From NCBI GenBank assembly GCA_021234155.1, contig JAJEKV010000036.1, positions 13,589,426-13,653,425 on the forward strand: a DNA stretch of 64,000 bases. The letters run 5' to 3'. Shown here piece by piece: positions 45,290-56,371 of this stretch (position 1 is the stretch's first letter; every line of letters begins with the position of its first letter). A program made the translations under genes and the position numbers. The notes under the pieces are model-generated. The model made no database searches, had not been told where the DNA came from, and worked only from the letters and a program-made list of their open reading frames with translations. This stretch comes from Isoetes taiwanensis (taxonomy: Eukaryota > Streptophyta > Lycopodiopsida > Isoetales > Isoetaceae).

Positions 45290-45790
45290 TGTCTGTAGAG
45301 GACTAAAGAGCGAAAGAGGAGGATTAACTTAGACCACAACGAGAAAGCAAGCTGAATGTAACTTATATCGTATTGTGTAGGCGCCAACATTGATGGCCGC
45401 ACACTTACTTAATGGCAAACACTGATTTTAAATGCTCGTGAAATTTGAGCGGAGGGGATAATACTTCAGAATCTAGGTACAATATGCTTCAGTTTTGTGT
45501 CAGGAGAGGAAAGTTTAAGTTTCTTAAATTTTCGTATGATGCTTGAAATAAAACCGTAGGTAGGTACACTGTCAATTTTCTGTGGCCGTAACTTAGTTGT
45601 GATTCCAGAATAATTGCGAATCAGTGATCCTGTTTCATTTTTCAAGTTGAAGAGTCTGACTGAGCATGATGTTTATCGTATTTCGACATATGCTTTTTTA
45701 TTTCAATTTGAGAAATTTGACTTTTATTTTTTCGCGTTCAAGAGACAAACTAGGTTACAACTGGATGGTTTAATTTCGTTTTTGGGAGTG
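45290..45790. promoter_or_regulatory. Shared divergent promoter region
   Basis: 501 bp separate the ATGs of two DUF641 genes transcribed away from each other, so both promoters and 5' UTRs must lie here unless far-upstream exons exist. On the minus strand gatataagt (45361-45369) is a TATA-like box about 75 bp before the ATG. No clear TATA is seen for the plus-strand gene. Confidence 0.5.
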
Positions 45791-46993
45791 ATGGGAAAGA
45801 GCAGGCGTCATTCCGGTGGGAAACAAAATCCATGTTGCCACGCTGAAGAGTTGCAGGGGATTGAGCAGCGCCATGCTGAAGAGCTGCATGCCATTCAACT
45901 TCGCCATGCTGCAGAGCTCCAACAACAGAAACAAGCTTTCGAGAATCAACTTGCTGCAAATCTGCAGCAGTTTAAATCGCAGCAGGAGGGTTGTGATGCG
46001 GAAAACAAACAGCAGATTGAGCTCCAGAAACGAACCTATGAAAAACAACTTGCGGAAGAGCTTCAAACTCAGAAGCAAGCTTTGCAAATTGAATTTGCAG
46101 CAAGTCTGCAGGAGTTGAATCGGGAAAAGGCTCTGCATACAAAGTGCCAGGAAAATCTTAATCAATACCAGCAACAGCTCAAAATGATGAAGCGATATTG
46201 CCAGAAAGAGTTCGACATGCGTAAATCTCTGGAGGATGAATTGGGAGAGGCTAGAAACTCCAACAAGAAGCTTCTGTGTAGAATGAACGAGATTGAGGCT
46301 TCCAATGCTATCGATAATCCAGGTAACTCATACTCTGATTCATCTGCTACCCCTACTCTTATGAATACCATGATCACTCGTGTAAGAGAATCTGCATTAT
46401 GCTTTGCAAAGGTTCTCCACCCCTTTGCTCAAGCCTGGGATTTTCCTTACACATTTGCTAAGAAAAAACATGAGCAGTTTGCCATTGCATCTCGAGTCTG
46501 CTTCACATTATTCATGGGATTTGAATGCCACGATTTTCAATTAGATGCAGGGTATATGCATGCCTCAATTTCTGACCCTGAGGAAGTTAGGTCTCGGAAT
46601 TTTAGAACGTTTCAGAAATTTCAGCACATGGACAATACAGAAATGTTACAAGATCCAGAATTTGGTAGATTTCTTTTGTCTAAGAGGTCTAGTTTCTGTT
46701 GGGACTTTGCTTATGCACCATCTGAAGTGCAAGAGTCATTTGTGAAGCTAGCAAAAATGGTGTGGCTACTTCACAAAGTTGCCTTAAGCTTTTATCCAAG
46801 TGCTATCCCTCTGAAGTATTTTGATGGCAGTCCTTTGGATGATCAGCTTATGGAAACTGTTAATATAGATGAAGAGGATCATTTAATTGCTGAGAAGGTT
46901 GTTGGGTTCATGGTAATACCTGGATTTAGGGTAAGAACACAAGTTTTCAAAAGCTTGGTCTACCCCAAGCTTCAAATTATGGACAAATCTTGA
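45791..46993 (+). CDS. DUF641/GIL1-like coiled-coil protein, copy 3
   Basis: 400 residues from the ATG at 45791. The frame is open further upstream (from TTG at 45614), but the residues after 45791 (MGKSRRHSGGKQN) align with the starts of copies 1 and 2, which fixes the start. The coil (about 10-165) has three HAEEL-type blocks, QLAANLQQF and QLAEELQTQKQ repeats, then LEDELGEARNSNKKLL. The DUF641 core runs from the NPGNSYSDSSATPT linker to VGFMVIPGFRV...VYPKLQIMDKS. DNA at 46440-46672 is identical to copy 2. The 3' flank is homologous to the flanks of copies 1 and 2 until about 47230, where a Helitron-like end replaces it. Confidence 0.88.
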   Translation: MGKSRRHSGGKQNPCCHAEELQGIEQRHAEELHAIQLRHAAELQQQKQAFENQLAANLQQFKSQQEGCDAENKQQIELQKRTYEKQLAEELQTQKQALQIEFAASLQELNREKALHTKCQENLNQYQQQLKMMKRYCQKEFDMRKSLEDELGEARNSNKKLLCRMNEIEASNAIDNPGNSYSDSSATPTLMNTMITRVRESALCFAKVLHPFAQAWDFPYTFAKKKHEQFAIASRVCFTLFMGFECHDFQLDAGYMHASISDPEEVRSRNFRTFQKFQHMDNTEMLQDPEFGRFLLSKRSSFCWDFAYAPSEVQESFVKLAKMVWLLHKVALSFYPSAIPLKYFDGSPLDDQLMETVNIDEEDHLIAEKVVGFMVIPGFRVRTQVFKSLVYPKLQIMDKS

Positions 46994-47231
46994 TTGCTTC
47001 AAATTAAATTGAAGAATCTGCCATATATTTATCAGGAGTGCCAATTGACGTTGGTTCCAGTTTTTGTATCAATCATCTGAAATTTTGAATCAGCCCCTTG
47101 CACTCTGAATTTCGTACTTTTGTATGTATGCATCCTAGTCTCAAACAATTATTTCTACATGTATTGACATGTGATGTATTTGTTGTAACAAATGTCAAGA
47201 GCAGGGGCATAGACTTTCTTTAAAATAAAGA
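46994..47231. other. 3' flank of DUF641 copy 3
   Basis: Aligns with the 3' flanks of copies 1 and 2 (ccttgcactctgaatttcgt, caaatgtcaagagcaggggc, agactttctttaaaataaag) and stops at the Helitron-like terminus. Confidence 0.7.
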
Positions 47232-47261
47232 CTAGTAAACGTGTGCCCGGCGTTGCCGGGC
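47232..47261 (-). mobile_element. Helitron-like 3' terminus, minus strand
   Basis: On the minus strand a perfect stem gcccggc-aac-gccgggc is followed nine bases later by CTAG and then T. Homology to the paralogous flanks of copies 1 and 2 ends exactly at the CTAG, so those flanks serve as empty-site controls. A second, degraded copy (ccctagtaaacgtgtggtca...gccgcac) lies at 47538-47570. The element body would extend to the right, but its 5' end was not found. Confidence 0.6.
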
Positions 47262-49900
47262 TAATGTCCTGGCATATATTTTTACTCAGCCTTTAATGTC
47301 CATATGTGCAACTTCGACAATAATGTATATTGATATTTGCAAGAATGAATATTATTTATTTTTGTAATTATCTTGTTATTGAACTTGTCTAATTCAATAT
47401 CATCAGTGTATTAACTTTGCGTTCATGGATTTTAGTAAAGAAAACTATGCTTTGTAAGGAATGTGGGGGGCAGTTATATCTACCTCTAAAGTCAAAAATT
47501 TGGAAAGACAGATCCAAAACTTATGCTCAAAATATCACCCTAGTAAACGTGTGGTCAGTGTTGCCGCACATAAGTAATAGCATAAATTTGTATGGGCCTT
47601 CAAAAATGGACCTGCTAAAGATTCTATCCAACATGATTATAGAATTCACCACCAAAATTTAATTGAATATTACATCATTTTAGATATAAAAACTTGCACT
47701 TGTGAGTCTTGTACCATAAGTTGCCAATCTTTTGTCTTCCTGCATAAAATATAAAGTGATATTTGTCAATTGTAATGCGCTTTTGATTGTAATGGTGTGG
47801 ATTGGGGCCATGATCTATAAAGGTTAGTTGGTGTATCTATAGTAAGCAAATAGAAGTGTTGTCATTAGGACCCCTCTTAGGTCAATATAGACATAAAGCA
47901 TCTCAAAACCTTGCAAGACATGTGCATTATATGCACCATCAAGAATGAAGAATTGCATTGCATTTTCTTTCTTCTGTCTCATACCAATTCCAACCAGTAA
48001 CGATTGTGATACCCTTCTGGCCACAAACCATGTGCAATCATCAGCATAATGGCACATGGGCATTCACACATCACAAAATAATCCACACATCATTATTCTG
48101 TATTTATCATAGCATTCTGTATCCTTGCCCATATAGGTTTAGGGATTCAACGCTTATAGTCGTATGCAAAGGAGATGTGGTATTGCATATTTAAACATAC
48201 AAACAAAAGTAAGACCCAAGTAAGACATTAGTTTCTATATGGGGGTATTTGAATACAGGAATGAAGTAATTGTAGTAAAGGGTCCATGTAGCAAACAATC
48301 TGTCATAGACAATCCACCATATATTCTAACCTTTGCATGTATACGAAGCTGGCACATGCCATAAACAATCTAATTGTTGTTATATTAAGTGTCCTTGCAA
48401 TAAATTGCTTAGAACTTATAAAATGTTTGTTGCCCAGGAATTTTGCTAACTTCTTCAATCTGCTTTTTGCAAGCTCCATGTCTCAAATACTGCAAGATCC
48501 ATTTCTGTAAGTATATGGAATCCAGTAAATCATAATATTCATATGTGCAGTATAACATTGTCACACCTACAACATGATGCATCCTAGATATGTCATTTTT
48601 CCCTAGCATATAGATATTTAATCTTGCCCCGTGTGTGCATGCTGGTTTGAGATGTACTCTTACATGTGAGGTAGAAATGTGGCTTAACGGACATGAACAT
48701 TCATGATACCAATCAGTCTGTAGAATAACGGCTCCTTAAACAACCTAAATACTCTTTCAACATATGGCCTAGATCAGTTTACTAACCATATAAATTTGAC
48801 ATGGCTAAATGAAGTGCAAGAAAAGGCCAGCACTACCTTGACGAAATGTCATTTGAATGCCGATATCTTCAGAAGCAACCATGATGCTGGTTTTCTTATT
48901 TTCTTATGAACAATTCCATAAATTGATCTGCTTCAAAAACAACAATTGATAGGCTCAATTGATGAACAGTTGCTCAAGATATTGATCTTCATTCTATGAA
49001 AATAGAAAATAAATATGTTAGCATTTGCCACAATCTCAAAGAAGAAGCGTGAAGTAAAGATATCCTCCTGGCAACATGAATTTTTTTGAGTCTGGCATTT
49101 CGGTTTTATTCCTACTGCAACCAAGTGAATAAATGCAAATTAGCGACTGAAAATCCTCCAAAAGCACTGGGAAACAAAATTGTAGTATTTGCACACTGAT
49201 TGTATACATCCAAGAACTTCGTAGAAAAATGATGTGATACTTGGGTATAACAGCACAGATTCTTCTCCAATGATGCACCCCAAATCATACTTCAGTCGTA
49301 GCACTACCTATCCAACTCAGAAGAACTATAGTAGTGCAGATAGTAATGCCAAATGATACCACTGCCATAGATGTGATTATCTACCAGAAGCTGGATTTAG
49401 GCTCCCAAGCAACTGCAATATAAATTCATTCGGGCAAGAGTTTTTGCCAACAAAAATGAATTAGTTCAAGCTTTTAAAATTAAATGTCCACACAAAAGCA
49501 AAATTGGAGAGAGAGGGTTTTACCTCATAGATGAAATGGCAAGCAGGCTGATGTAGTTGCTTGCTAGAAAACTAATCAAAATCGATCTAAAGCAAGGAAA
49601 AATCTACGAAATTAGCTCCTCAAATCCCCTTTTCCAAATCTGCACGTGCAAAGCACAATTATAGTAGATGCATATACATGCAAGACTGACAAATAGTCTA
49701 AGATATAAATGCTTGATATTAACTACATTAAATCCTGGTATTTCACCTGTATAATTCAAAGAACGTCACAATTAAATAGAGCAGTAACTGATTGAAATAA
49801 TCACTGAACGTTTATGATTCAAAATATAAAAAAATAAAGCAGACCCCTAACTTTGAAACCACCATAAGAACTAATGGAAACTTAAAGGAAAAAAAGAAGG
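47262..49900. other. No recognised gene
   Basis: Possibly Helitron interior at its left edge. Frames on both strands are short and without domains. Confidence 0.45.
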
Positions 49901-50880
49901 AGATAGGAGGATTTTTAGAATGATTATGGCAAATGTTAGTATGTTATCAGGGACTATAGGAGAGGCTGAAAAGTGGCAAATTGAAGATGACAGGGACTAT
50001 AAAGTCAGGAAAGTTTATGGTTTATTAATATTGCCATCTCCGCTAAAGGTTGCCAATAAGTTGGGACTAAATCAGGTAGAAACCAAAAAACTATTGACTG
50101 AGTCCTGGAGCTCCTTATGCTCTAGAAAGATACAATTCTTTCGTTGGGCCTGCCTTCAAGAAGGGATATGTAGCATGACATGGCTATTGAATAGGGGAAT
50201 CATGCAACATGACCACTGTCCATTGGGCTGTGGTGCCTCTGAGACAATGGACCACTTATTTTTTTTGTCCAAATATAGGGGATTTCTGGGGTTGGGTCAG
50301 CCCCATTATTGGGTTGGAGGTTCATCAGTTGTCGTGGCCAGCTATTTTAGCAATTACGGGCACAGACATAATCCAAGTCTCTCTCATCAACATATCACTG
50401 TAGTGTATTTGGAAACATAGATGTGGAGTTGCTCTTGGTGGGTTGCCTGTATCTCCAACTAAGATAAGGAACTTCTTCAACCAAGAGGTGGCCCTTATGG
50501 CCTTAGCTCGCCATCGTAAGTTTGGACGCAACTATAACAGAGAATTGGATAAGATTGGAAGCATCAGCGGATTCTACACCTTCTTTAAGTGTCATTGGAT
50601 CTCTTACGAAGGATAGCTGGTGACTGGCCAGCTCTTCTAGTGTGGGAAGGATGACTTCGCAACCTCTCTAGCATGGAAAAGGCTACCTCGTCCGTATAGT
50701 ATTCTTTCCTGAGAAGAAGAAGGGGGTTCCCTATAGTATTCCAGTGTTAGTGAAGAACGGACCCTAGTCATTAGAGTACATGCTAGAAGGTGTGAAATCC
50801 TGCTCCCCCCTTGTGATAATTTTTTCAATCAACACCCGAGGGTACTACTAATTCTACTATTAATATTATATATACTCTTA

Positions 50881-50911
<31 letters not shown>
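49900..50911 (+). mobile_element. 5'-truncated LINE with poly-A tail
   Basis: A zf-RVT coding end (49920-50620), then a 3' UTR, then an A tract at 50886-50911. Left truncation lies close to 49900. This LINE ends in poly-A, unlike the TTCTA-tailed LINE at 15.4 kb, so two LINE families are present. Confidence 0.75.
49920..50620 (+). pseudogene. LINE zf-RVT domain, frameshifted
   Basis: KVRKVYGLLILPSP, then ESWSSLCSRKIQFFRWACLQ, MTWLLNRGIM and CPLGCGASETMDHLFF match the plant zf-RVT pattern (W..lWk.kiP.Ki.fF.W, rL..rg, C..C...Et..HlF..C). Near the T run at about 50258-50266 the frame shifts and continues in the next frame as CPNIGDFWGWVSPIIGLEVH. A TAG then interrupts it near 50401, before GGLPVSPTKIRNFFNQEVAL. 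Dead remnant. Confidence 0.75.
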
Positions 50912-51345
50912 GAACATAACTAAAAGGTACAATATGGGCTGGTTGAGATGCATAATCTTTGAGAAGGAATAAAAAAGAAACTGGACTGGAAAGGATATAA
51001 GGCCACAAAAAGAAAATATAGCACCTGATATAATCCTCATCTGCAACACAAAAAAAAAAAGTATAGCTTCTTGCTGAGCTGCTGCCGCCTAATGGCTTTA
51101 TGGAAAGAGACCCTCCATCCGTCCAATTTATTTTTCGAATTCTGCACCTGTCAAAGCTGTGCATCGGTTAGTGTTTCAAAAAATCAATTTGGATAGGCAA
51201 AGAATCCATTTCGATTTCAGCAGGCAGAAAAAGAACGCCACCTACCTTCTGTTATAAAACGATCATCACCACCTCCGCCATTGCCGATTTCTTTGCTCAA
51301 AAAAGTAAGGCGCATTGACGCGCAAATCCGAGGAAGGAGGGGCGG
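50912..51345. repeat. Segment of about 430 bp repeated at 63010-63445 (left copy)
   Basis: From ctaaaaggtacaatatgggc to gaggaaggagg the sequence matches 63010-63445 closely. Both copies abut an A-rich tract on their left. Differences cluster at cg versus cag/ctg positions. No gene recognised inside. Confidence 0.85.
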
Positions 51346-52560
51346 TGATGCATAAAATGCTAGAGGAAGGAAGGAAGGAAGGAAAAAATTTTAACGTCCA
51401 CGGAACCCAATCGGGTTATGGGACCAAGTACATAAGGGACCGAAGTCCTGGACCGAAGTCCAAACAAGAACATGGGCCGAAGCCCTTAAACCAAAGCACA
51501 ACGTGAGCTAGAACACAACCATCATGACCCGGATTAAAACCACTGGGAAAAAACGTTGCTGACTATGGTCACGCTCAAAAATCCATGTTGTTGCACAAGC
51601 AACAAAGCATACCTTCATACCTCCAAAGTGCAAAGCTTCACCAAGCAACTCAAACCGTAACCTCTTCACAACTGGGTGCTAAACGCCTAACGCCAATCGC
51701 CCGCACACGCAGGGAAGGCGGCGCTCGAAAAACGGCCAGGACCAGCCCTGGACACCCCAGAGTATGCGAATACATCCACTCGAATCCTTCAGATCATCGG
51801 AGGCGGCCTCGGATGCTTAAGGGCAAGGAGGACGTTGATGCTTAAGTCTGCATGACCACTATGTCATGTATAACATGAAAATTAAGATTGAATAAAACTA
51901 AATCGAGGACCTGTCGGTTTCAATAAGCATGCAATAATAGGCATGCAAGAATTAGAGTAAAATGCCCAGATCCTATGCCTGAGGCCTAAAACAAATTGAT
52001 GAACTATGCATCTCGTGGTAATGACCTGTTATCTTTTGAAAGCAATAAACTGAAAGAACCTTTTGACCATGTCTTTAGGCATCAAGTATTCTGATCATGT
52101 CTCATAACAAAGAAATTTTTGGGCTTTTGCCAAAGATAAATGCTCCCGTTCCATCTCAATAAACTCCCAAGCTTTCAAACAAACAGAAGCAAATAAACGA
52201 CAAGGGTAGGAGAGGTTCGGTACCTGCAGCCAAACAATCACGACATTAGCAATATACTTGGTAATGCATGAAGGGCCAAAAGGTACAATGAATATCACCG
52301 TTCAGCCCTTGTAGCCTTTTGCCATGCATGTCAAAAACAGGGGGTAAATAAAGAGGAGAGAACTACTAAAGATTGATTGTAGTAGACTTTGCATCACAGC
52401 AATGTTATTTAAACAAGGGAAAAACCTGGAGGCATAACTCGTAGTACATGCTTATGGGTTTCAGCATATATTTCCCATTGCACAACAATGCTTTAAGTAG
52501 CCAGCATCAATCTATTCTCTGAAACTTGATCAAAAGTAATATGGTTCGAGTGAAATACCT
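51346..52560. other. No recognised gene
   Basis: The open frame at 51585-51845 is basic and shows no domain. Short direct repeats such as ggaaggaaggaaggaa at 51366 are present. Confidence 0.45.
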
Positions 52561-53310
52561 TATTGTCTTCATGTTCAGAGTATTTCTCCTCTTCTAGTTG
52601 CATTTCATAGAAAGAGAAATCAACATCTTTAGAGTTGGCTCACACAAAGACAAGAGCTCTTCTTGCAAAACATTTTTCTTAATGCGCTTTGCATCATAAA
52701 TGGAACTAGAAGGAGATCGGCCCAAATCCATTGCCGAGGATATGAACACTTCTTTTGAGAGGCATTTCATAGAAAGAGAAATCAGAGGCAGCATCTTTGA
52801 AGTTGGCTCATACAGCACAAGATCTCTTCTTGCAAATCATTCTCCTTAAAGCATCTTCATCATAGTTGGAACTAGGATGCGATAGTCTGGATCCATTGCC
52901 AGGATCCATTGCCAGAGGTCAAGCACATCTTGCAGGGGCAGTTCTATCAGGAAAACTTCATCCAAATAGGAGCTAAAAGAAGAGTCACACGAGACACATC
53001 TGAAACATTTGCTCTATGAGCTTTTAAACTTGGAATACTTATAACCCTAAAGGCATGGACGGAACCCTTGCTTTGGCCTCACGAAGTATTACCGGCTCTA
53101 TCTATTCAGAAATGCTCAAGCGGGAAAAATTCATGTGACCTAGTGCATAAAATCATGACAAGAGGTACCATGTGTAAGACAGAAGTGTGTTGCCTACTCA
53201 GCTCGAAAATGTTTTCTCCGAAACTATCATTTTCATCATGCAGTCTTTTTTTTCCTATGGTCAAGGTAGCTGCCTTGCGTATCTGTACCTTAGATTTTCG
53301 GGAGCTCAAA
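52560..53310 (-). pseudogene. Unrecognised minus-strand coding remnant with internal duplication
   Basis: Two in-series units of about 160 bp (52598-52740 and 52760-52905) encode similar peptides on the minus strand: ANFKDAASDFSFYEMPL and ANSKDVDFSFYEMQLEEEKY, each preceded by a TGA at the same place. The second unit ends in EHEDNK before a possible donor (gtattt). The repeated stop suggests it predates the duplication or is another C-to-T change of CGA. No family recognised. It might be the 3' part of the gene copy truncated at the array edge. Confidence 0.3.
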
Positions 53311-53524
53311 GATATTGTTTAACCAGATCTTTGCATAATATATGAACATTAATAAAAGTAAATATCTTTACAGGATATTCCACGACTGGTTATCTCAGAT
53401 TAGGGCTCAGGCTAAAGATCTGGGCATTACTGTATATAGGTAACAATATACCATAATGTAATGGTAATAAAATGCTAATGCTGCTGGATAGTCTTGAGAT
53501 AGAAACAGAGTATTTTAAAGTATT

Positions 53525-53525
<1 letters not shown>
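53311..53525. other. No feature seen
   Basis: Sequence between the remnant and the poly-A tract that opens the array. Confidence 0.4.
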
Positions 53526-53555
<30 letters not shown>

Positions 53556-53561
<6 letters not shown>

Positions 53562-55934
53562 AGTCCGTTTATACCAAGAAAAACAGACCTAAGCCCTTTA
53601 AAGTCCAGTTTTGAAAATAAAAGACTTTCAAATGCAGCCTTGGACTAGATCCAGGTGACAATCCAACCCAAGCAATGATTTGAGTTTGAAAATAACATTT
53701 CGTAAAGGCTAAAAAACAATGTCTAAGAAATACCTCCGTAAATAAGATGACAAAAGAGATAGGAGTTAAATAAATCAAGACCAAGTAACATTTTAGAATC
53801 ATGACAGATGAGTAGAGCAAGTCATAGATTCAACTCAAATACTTCCGTGATAAAGCTTACAATGCAGATAATGTGATATCCGGAAATTCAAATACAAGAG
53901 AGTGTACCATAAATTCCATAATGTTTGGAGCTTATACCATATTAATGGCGTAATCTTGCAAGTCCAAGACCAATTCATAATAATATATATGAAGGAAGAA
54001 GTTAAAAAAAATAATAATTTAAAGATTCAACCACCTATAGTGGTGAACACACCACATAAATATTTTTAAAACCATAGAAGAGTTGATAGATGTCACCAAG
54101 ACTCTAATTTCCAGATATAAAGCTCGTAGATTTGAGCTTCCCTCATTGAACACCATGAAAAACACCACATGGAGGGAGAGATCTCACCGCAAAGGAAACC
54201 AAGAGCTAATTAGCCTAAAGGGTAAAAGCTCAAGTCACGCATGTAAAGCAATGAATCCATCCCGCTTAACGCCTTCACCATTGAAACTTAATAAGCAAAA
54301 AGAAATGACAATGAGTTTACATCCTTCACTATAATAAAGAGAGCCGTAGAACATAGGCAAAGAAATTTTAATCCAAATACCTCCCTCCGAGATGTACTAA
54401 GGTCAGAATTTTAAGTGCATAATCATAGATCCATGTACTTTATTAATCAAAGAAACTTGTAAATAAAAAGCTAGCATTTAGGGTTACATCTAAGCAATTA
54501 TAGAGATAATACTAAGTCATTATATCTCAAGATCGCAAGGACTGATCTCTAATCACCGATTGTAGAACAAGAAATAGGTCGAAATGCTAAGGATATGGAA
54601 CAAAAACGAAAAACCCTCTCATTAACTTAAATGCCTAAGTAAAACATAATGATCAATCGGACTTTACCTCCAAAACCAAATAGGAATCTTAATGAGAGAT
54701 GATTTAACTATTACAAAAGAAGACTATGGTCCGATCTCATAAAGTGTCATTCTAGAAAGAGAGAAATGGCAAGGTAATTATACAATTATAGCAAGGGCAT
54801 TCAAGATTTAAACTAAGCTACAGCCTAAGTTTACATCCAAATAAGCGATAACGGTAGAGAAATAAGGTGACAAAGAACTTTTTCTGGCATAAAGAAGGCC
54901 CCTGGAGAACTCAGATAAATGCATATACCCTAGGAACCATATAAATGCGAAGTTAAATTTCATGGCAGCAACATAAAAAATAGAATTAACACGAGGCGGC
55001 TTTACCTTTCAGCAAGATCAGAACTAGGACATATAGGCAGATATTTTATAATCAAGTTCATTCTAAAACAAAGTAGTACATTAGGAAGCAGAGAACATTA
55101 GGACCATGTTGCTCAATGGCACAGATCAAACTTATGCTAAGGTAAAGATCTTGCAACCAGCTTATTTCATATCGATACTTCCTTAGATAAATATCTATTG
55201 AAACTTCGCTATATATTTGGATCAGAAGTCCCTTACAACTATGTTGATACCAGCATAAAATATAGGTTCAGATATTTTTTAAGAGGTTAAGAACACCAAT
55301 GATTACATATTAGACCCAGGCATCTGAACTGGAGATAGGCTACAGAGTATATTAGAGTTAAGAAAGAGATATTTGCAAACAACTTTAAGACAAGTAATCT
55401 TGTGAAATAATATTCTAAAAAAGAGAGAAAGACTCAGCATGAGCAGATCTATAAGTTAATAGAAATAAGATCCCTATATAAGCTAAAGAAGGCTCCCATG
55501 CAATCAAGACCAGAAATCTGAGAATAAAGAAAAGGATCTATGGAAAAGAACCTGGTTCGTCATGTTTCCTGCCAGGTTGATTTGGTCTACCATGGCTGGG
55601 TCCGATTTTCTAGAAATATTGGGCAACATCATTGGCATATTAGGATAAACCATCTCCAAGTTGGCAATCACCTGTTCTTTTTGAGCAGAGCTCCCTTCCT
55701 CCTCAAGAATAGAGGGTTTACTAGCAACACATAAGCTCAGAGACTAATCTAGGAAAGCAATGTAGTGTACTGGCGAGCTACTTCCGGCCACCAATTTTAA
55801 AGAAATAAGAAAAACCTTGGATTTCTGATACTGAGGATCCATCGGTTGATGTAGAGACGTACCGTAGCCAGGCTGGGCAAATCCGTTAGGTTACATGAGA
55901 CCACTCTCTTTCTTGTGAAGATATTTTCGGCCAT
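53556..55934 (-). pseudogene. Unrecognised array gene, leftmost copy, truncated
   Basis: First exon 55816-55934 has the same 119-base frameshifted form as the middle copy. The NLEMVYPNMPMM block lies at 55552-55720 with a clean donor (aaccag|gttctt). The terminal exon of the other copies would fall left of the array edge and is absent. Confidence 0.35.
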
Positions 55935-56371
55935 CAAAACCCTAAGCCCATTCACTCGTGGATATGAGCCACGTAGGCCAATTTTTGAGACAGCAGTTTT
56001 TGGTACAAATATCTAGCTTTATTGAATGTCATTCCAAACATTTAATCTATGACCCAAGGTCATAATTCATGATAGCCACCTCCAGTGCCATATAGATAGG
56101 TGCCATATAAAAAATAAGCAATCTTAAGGTTTCATGTGTATCGATAAACTCGGATATCTATACTTACATAAAAAATCCCGCCTCCCACCGTAGTTTGGGG
56201 GCTCCCTTTGTTTAAACAAAATTGAAATTTACACATTCTAAGAAGAATGCATAATATGTTACAACAGGAGAGTAGGGTCCCTTGCAAACACATGGGCCCT
56301 TCCCTCCCTATACAATTCTACTCTATTGTCATATTAAATGAGAAAGAAATATAGAATAAGCTTACAGCATT

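Noticed and set aside
45614-45790. N-terminal extension of DUF641 copy 3 by 59 codons
   Set aside because: It begins with TTG, and the protein start after 45791 aligns with the ATG starts of copies 1 and 2.
54083-54334. Open frame in the left array unit
   Set aside because: It is disrupted in the other units and its composition is not protein-like; the minus-strand blocks are conserved better.
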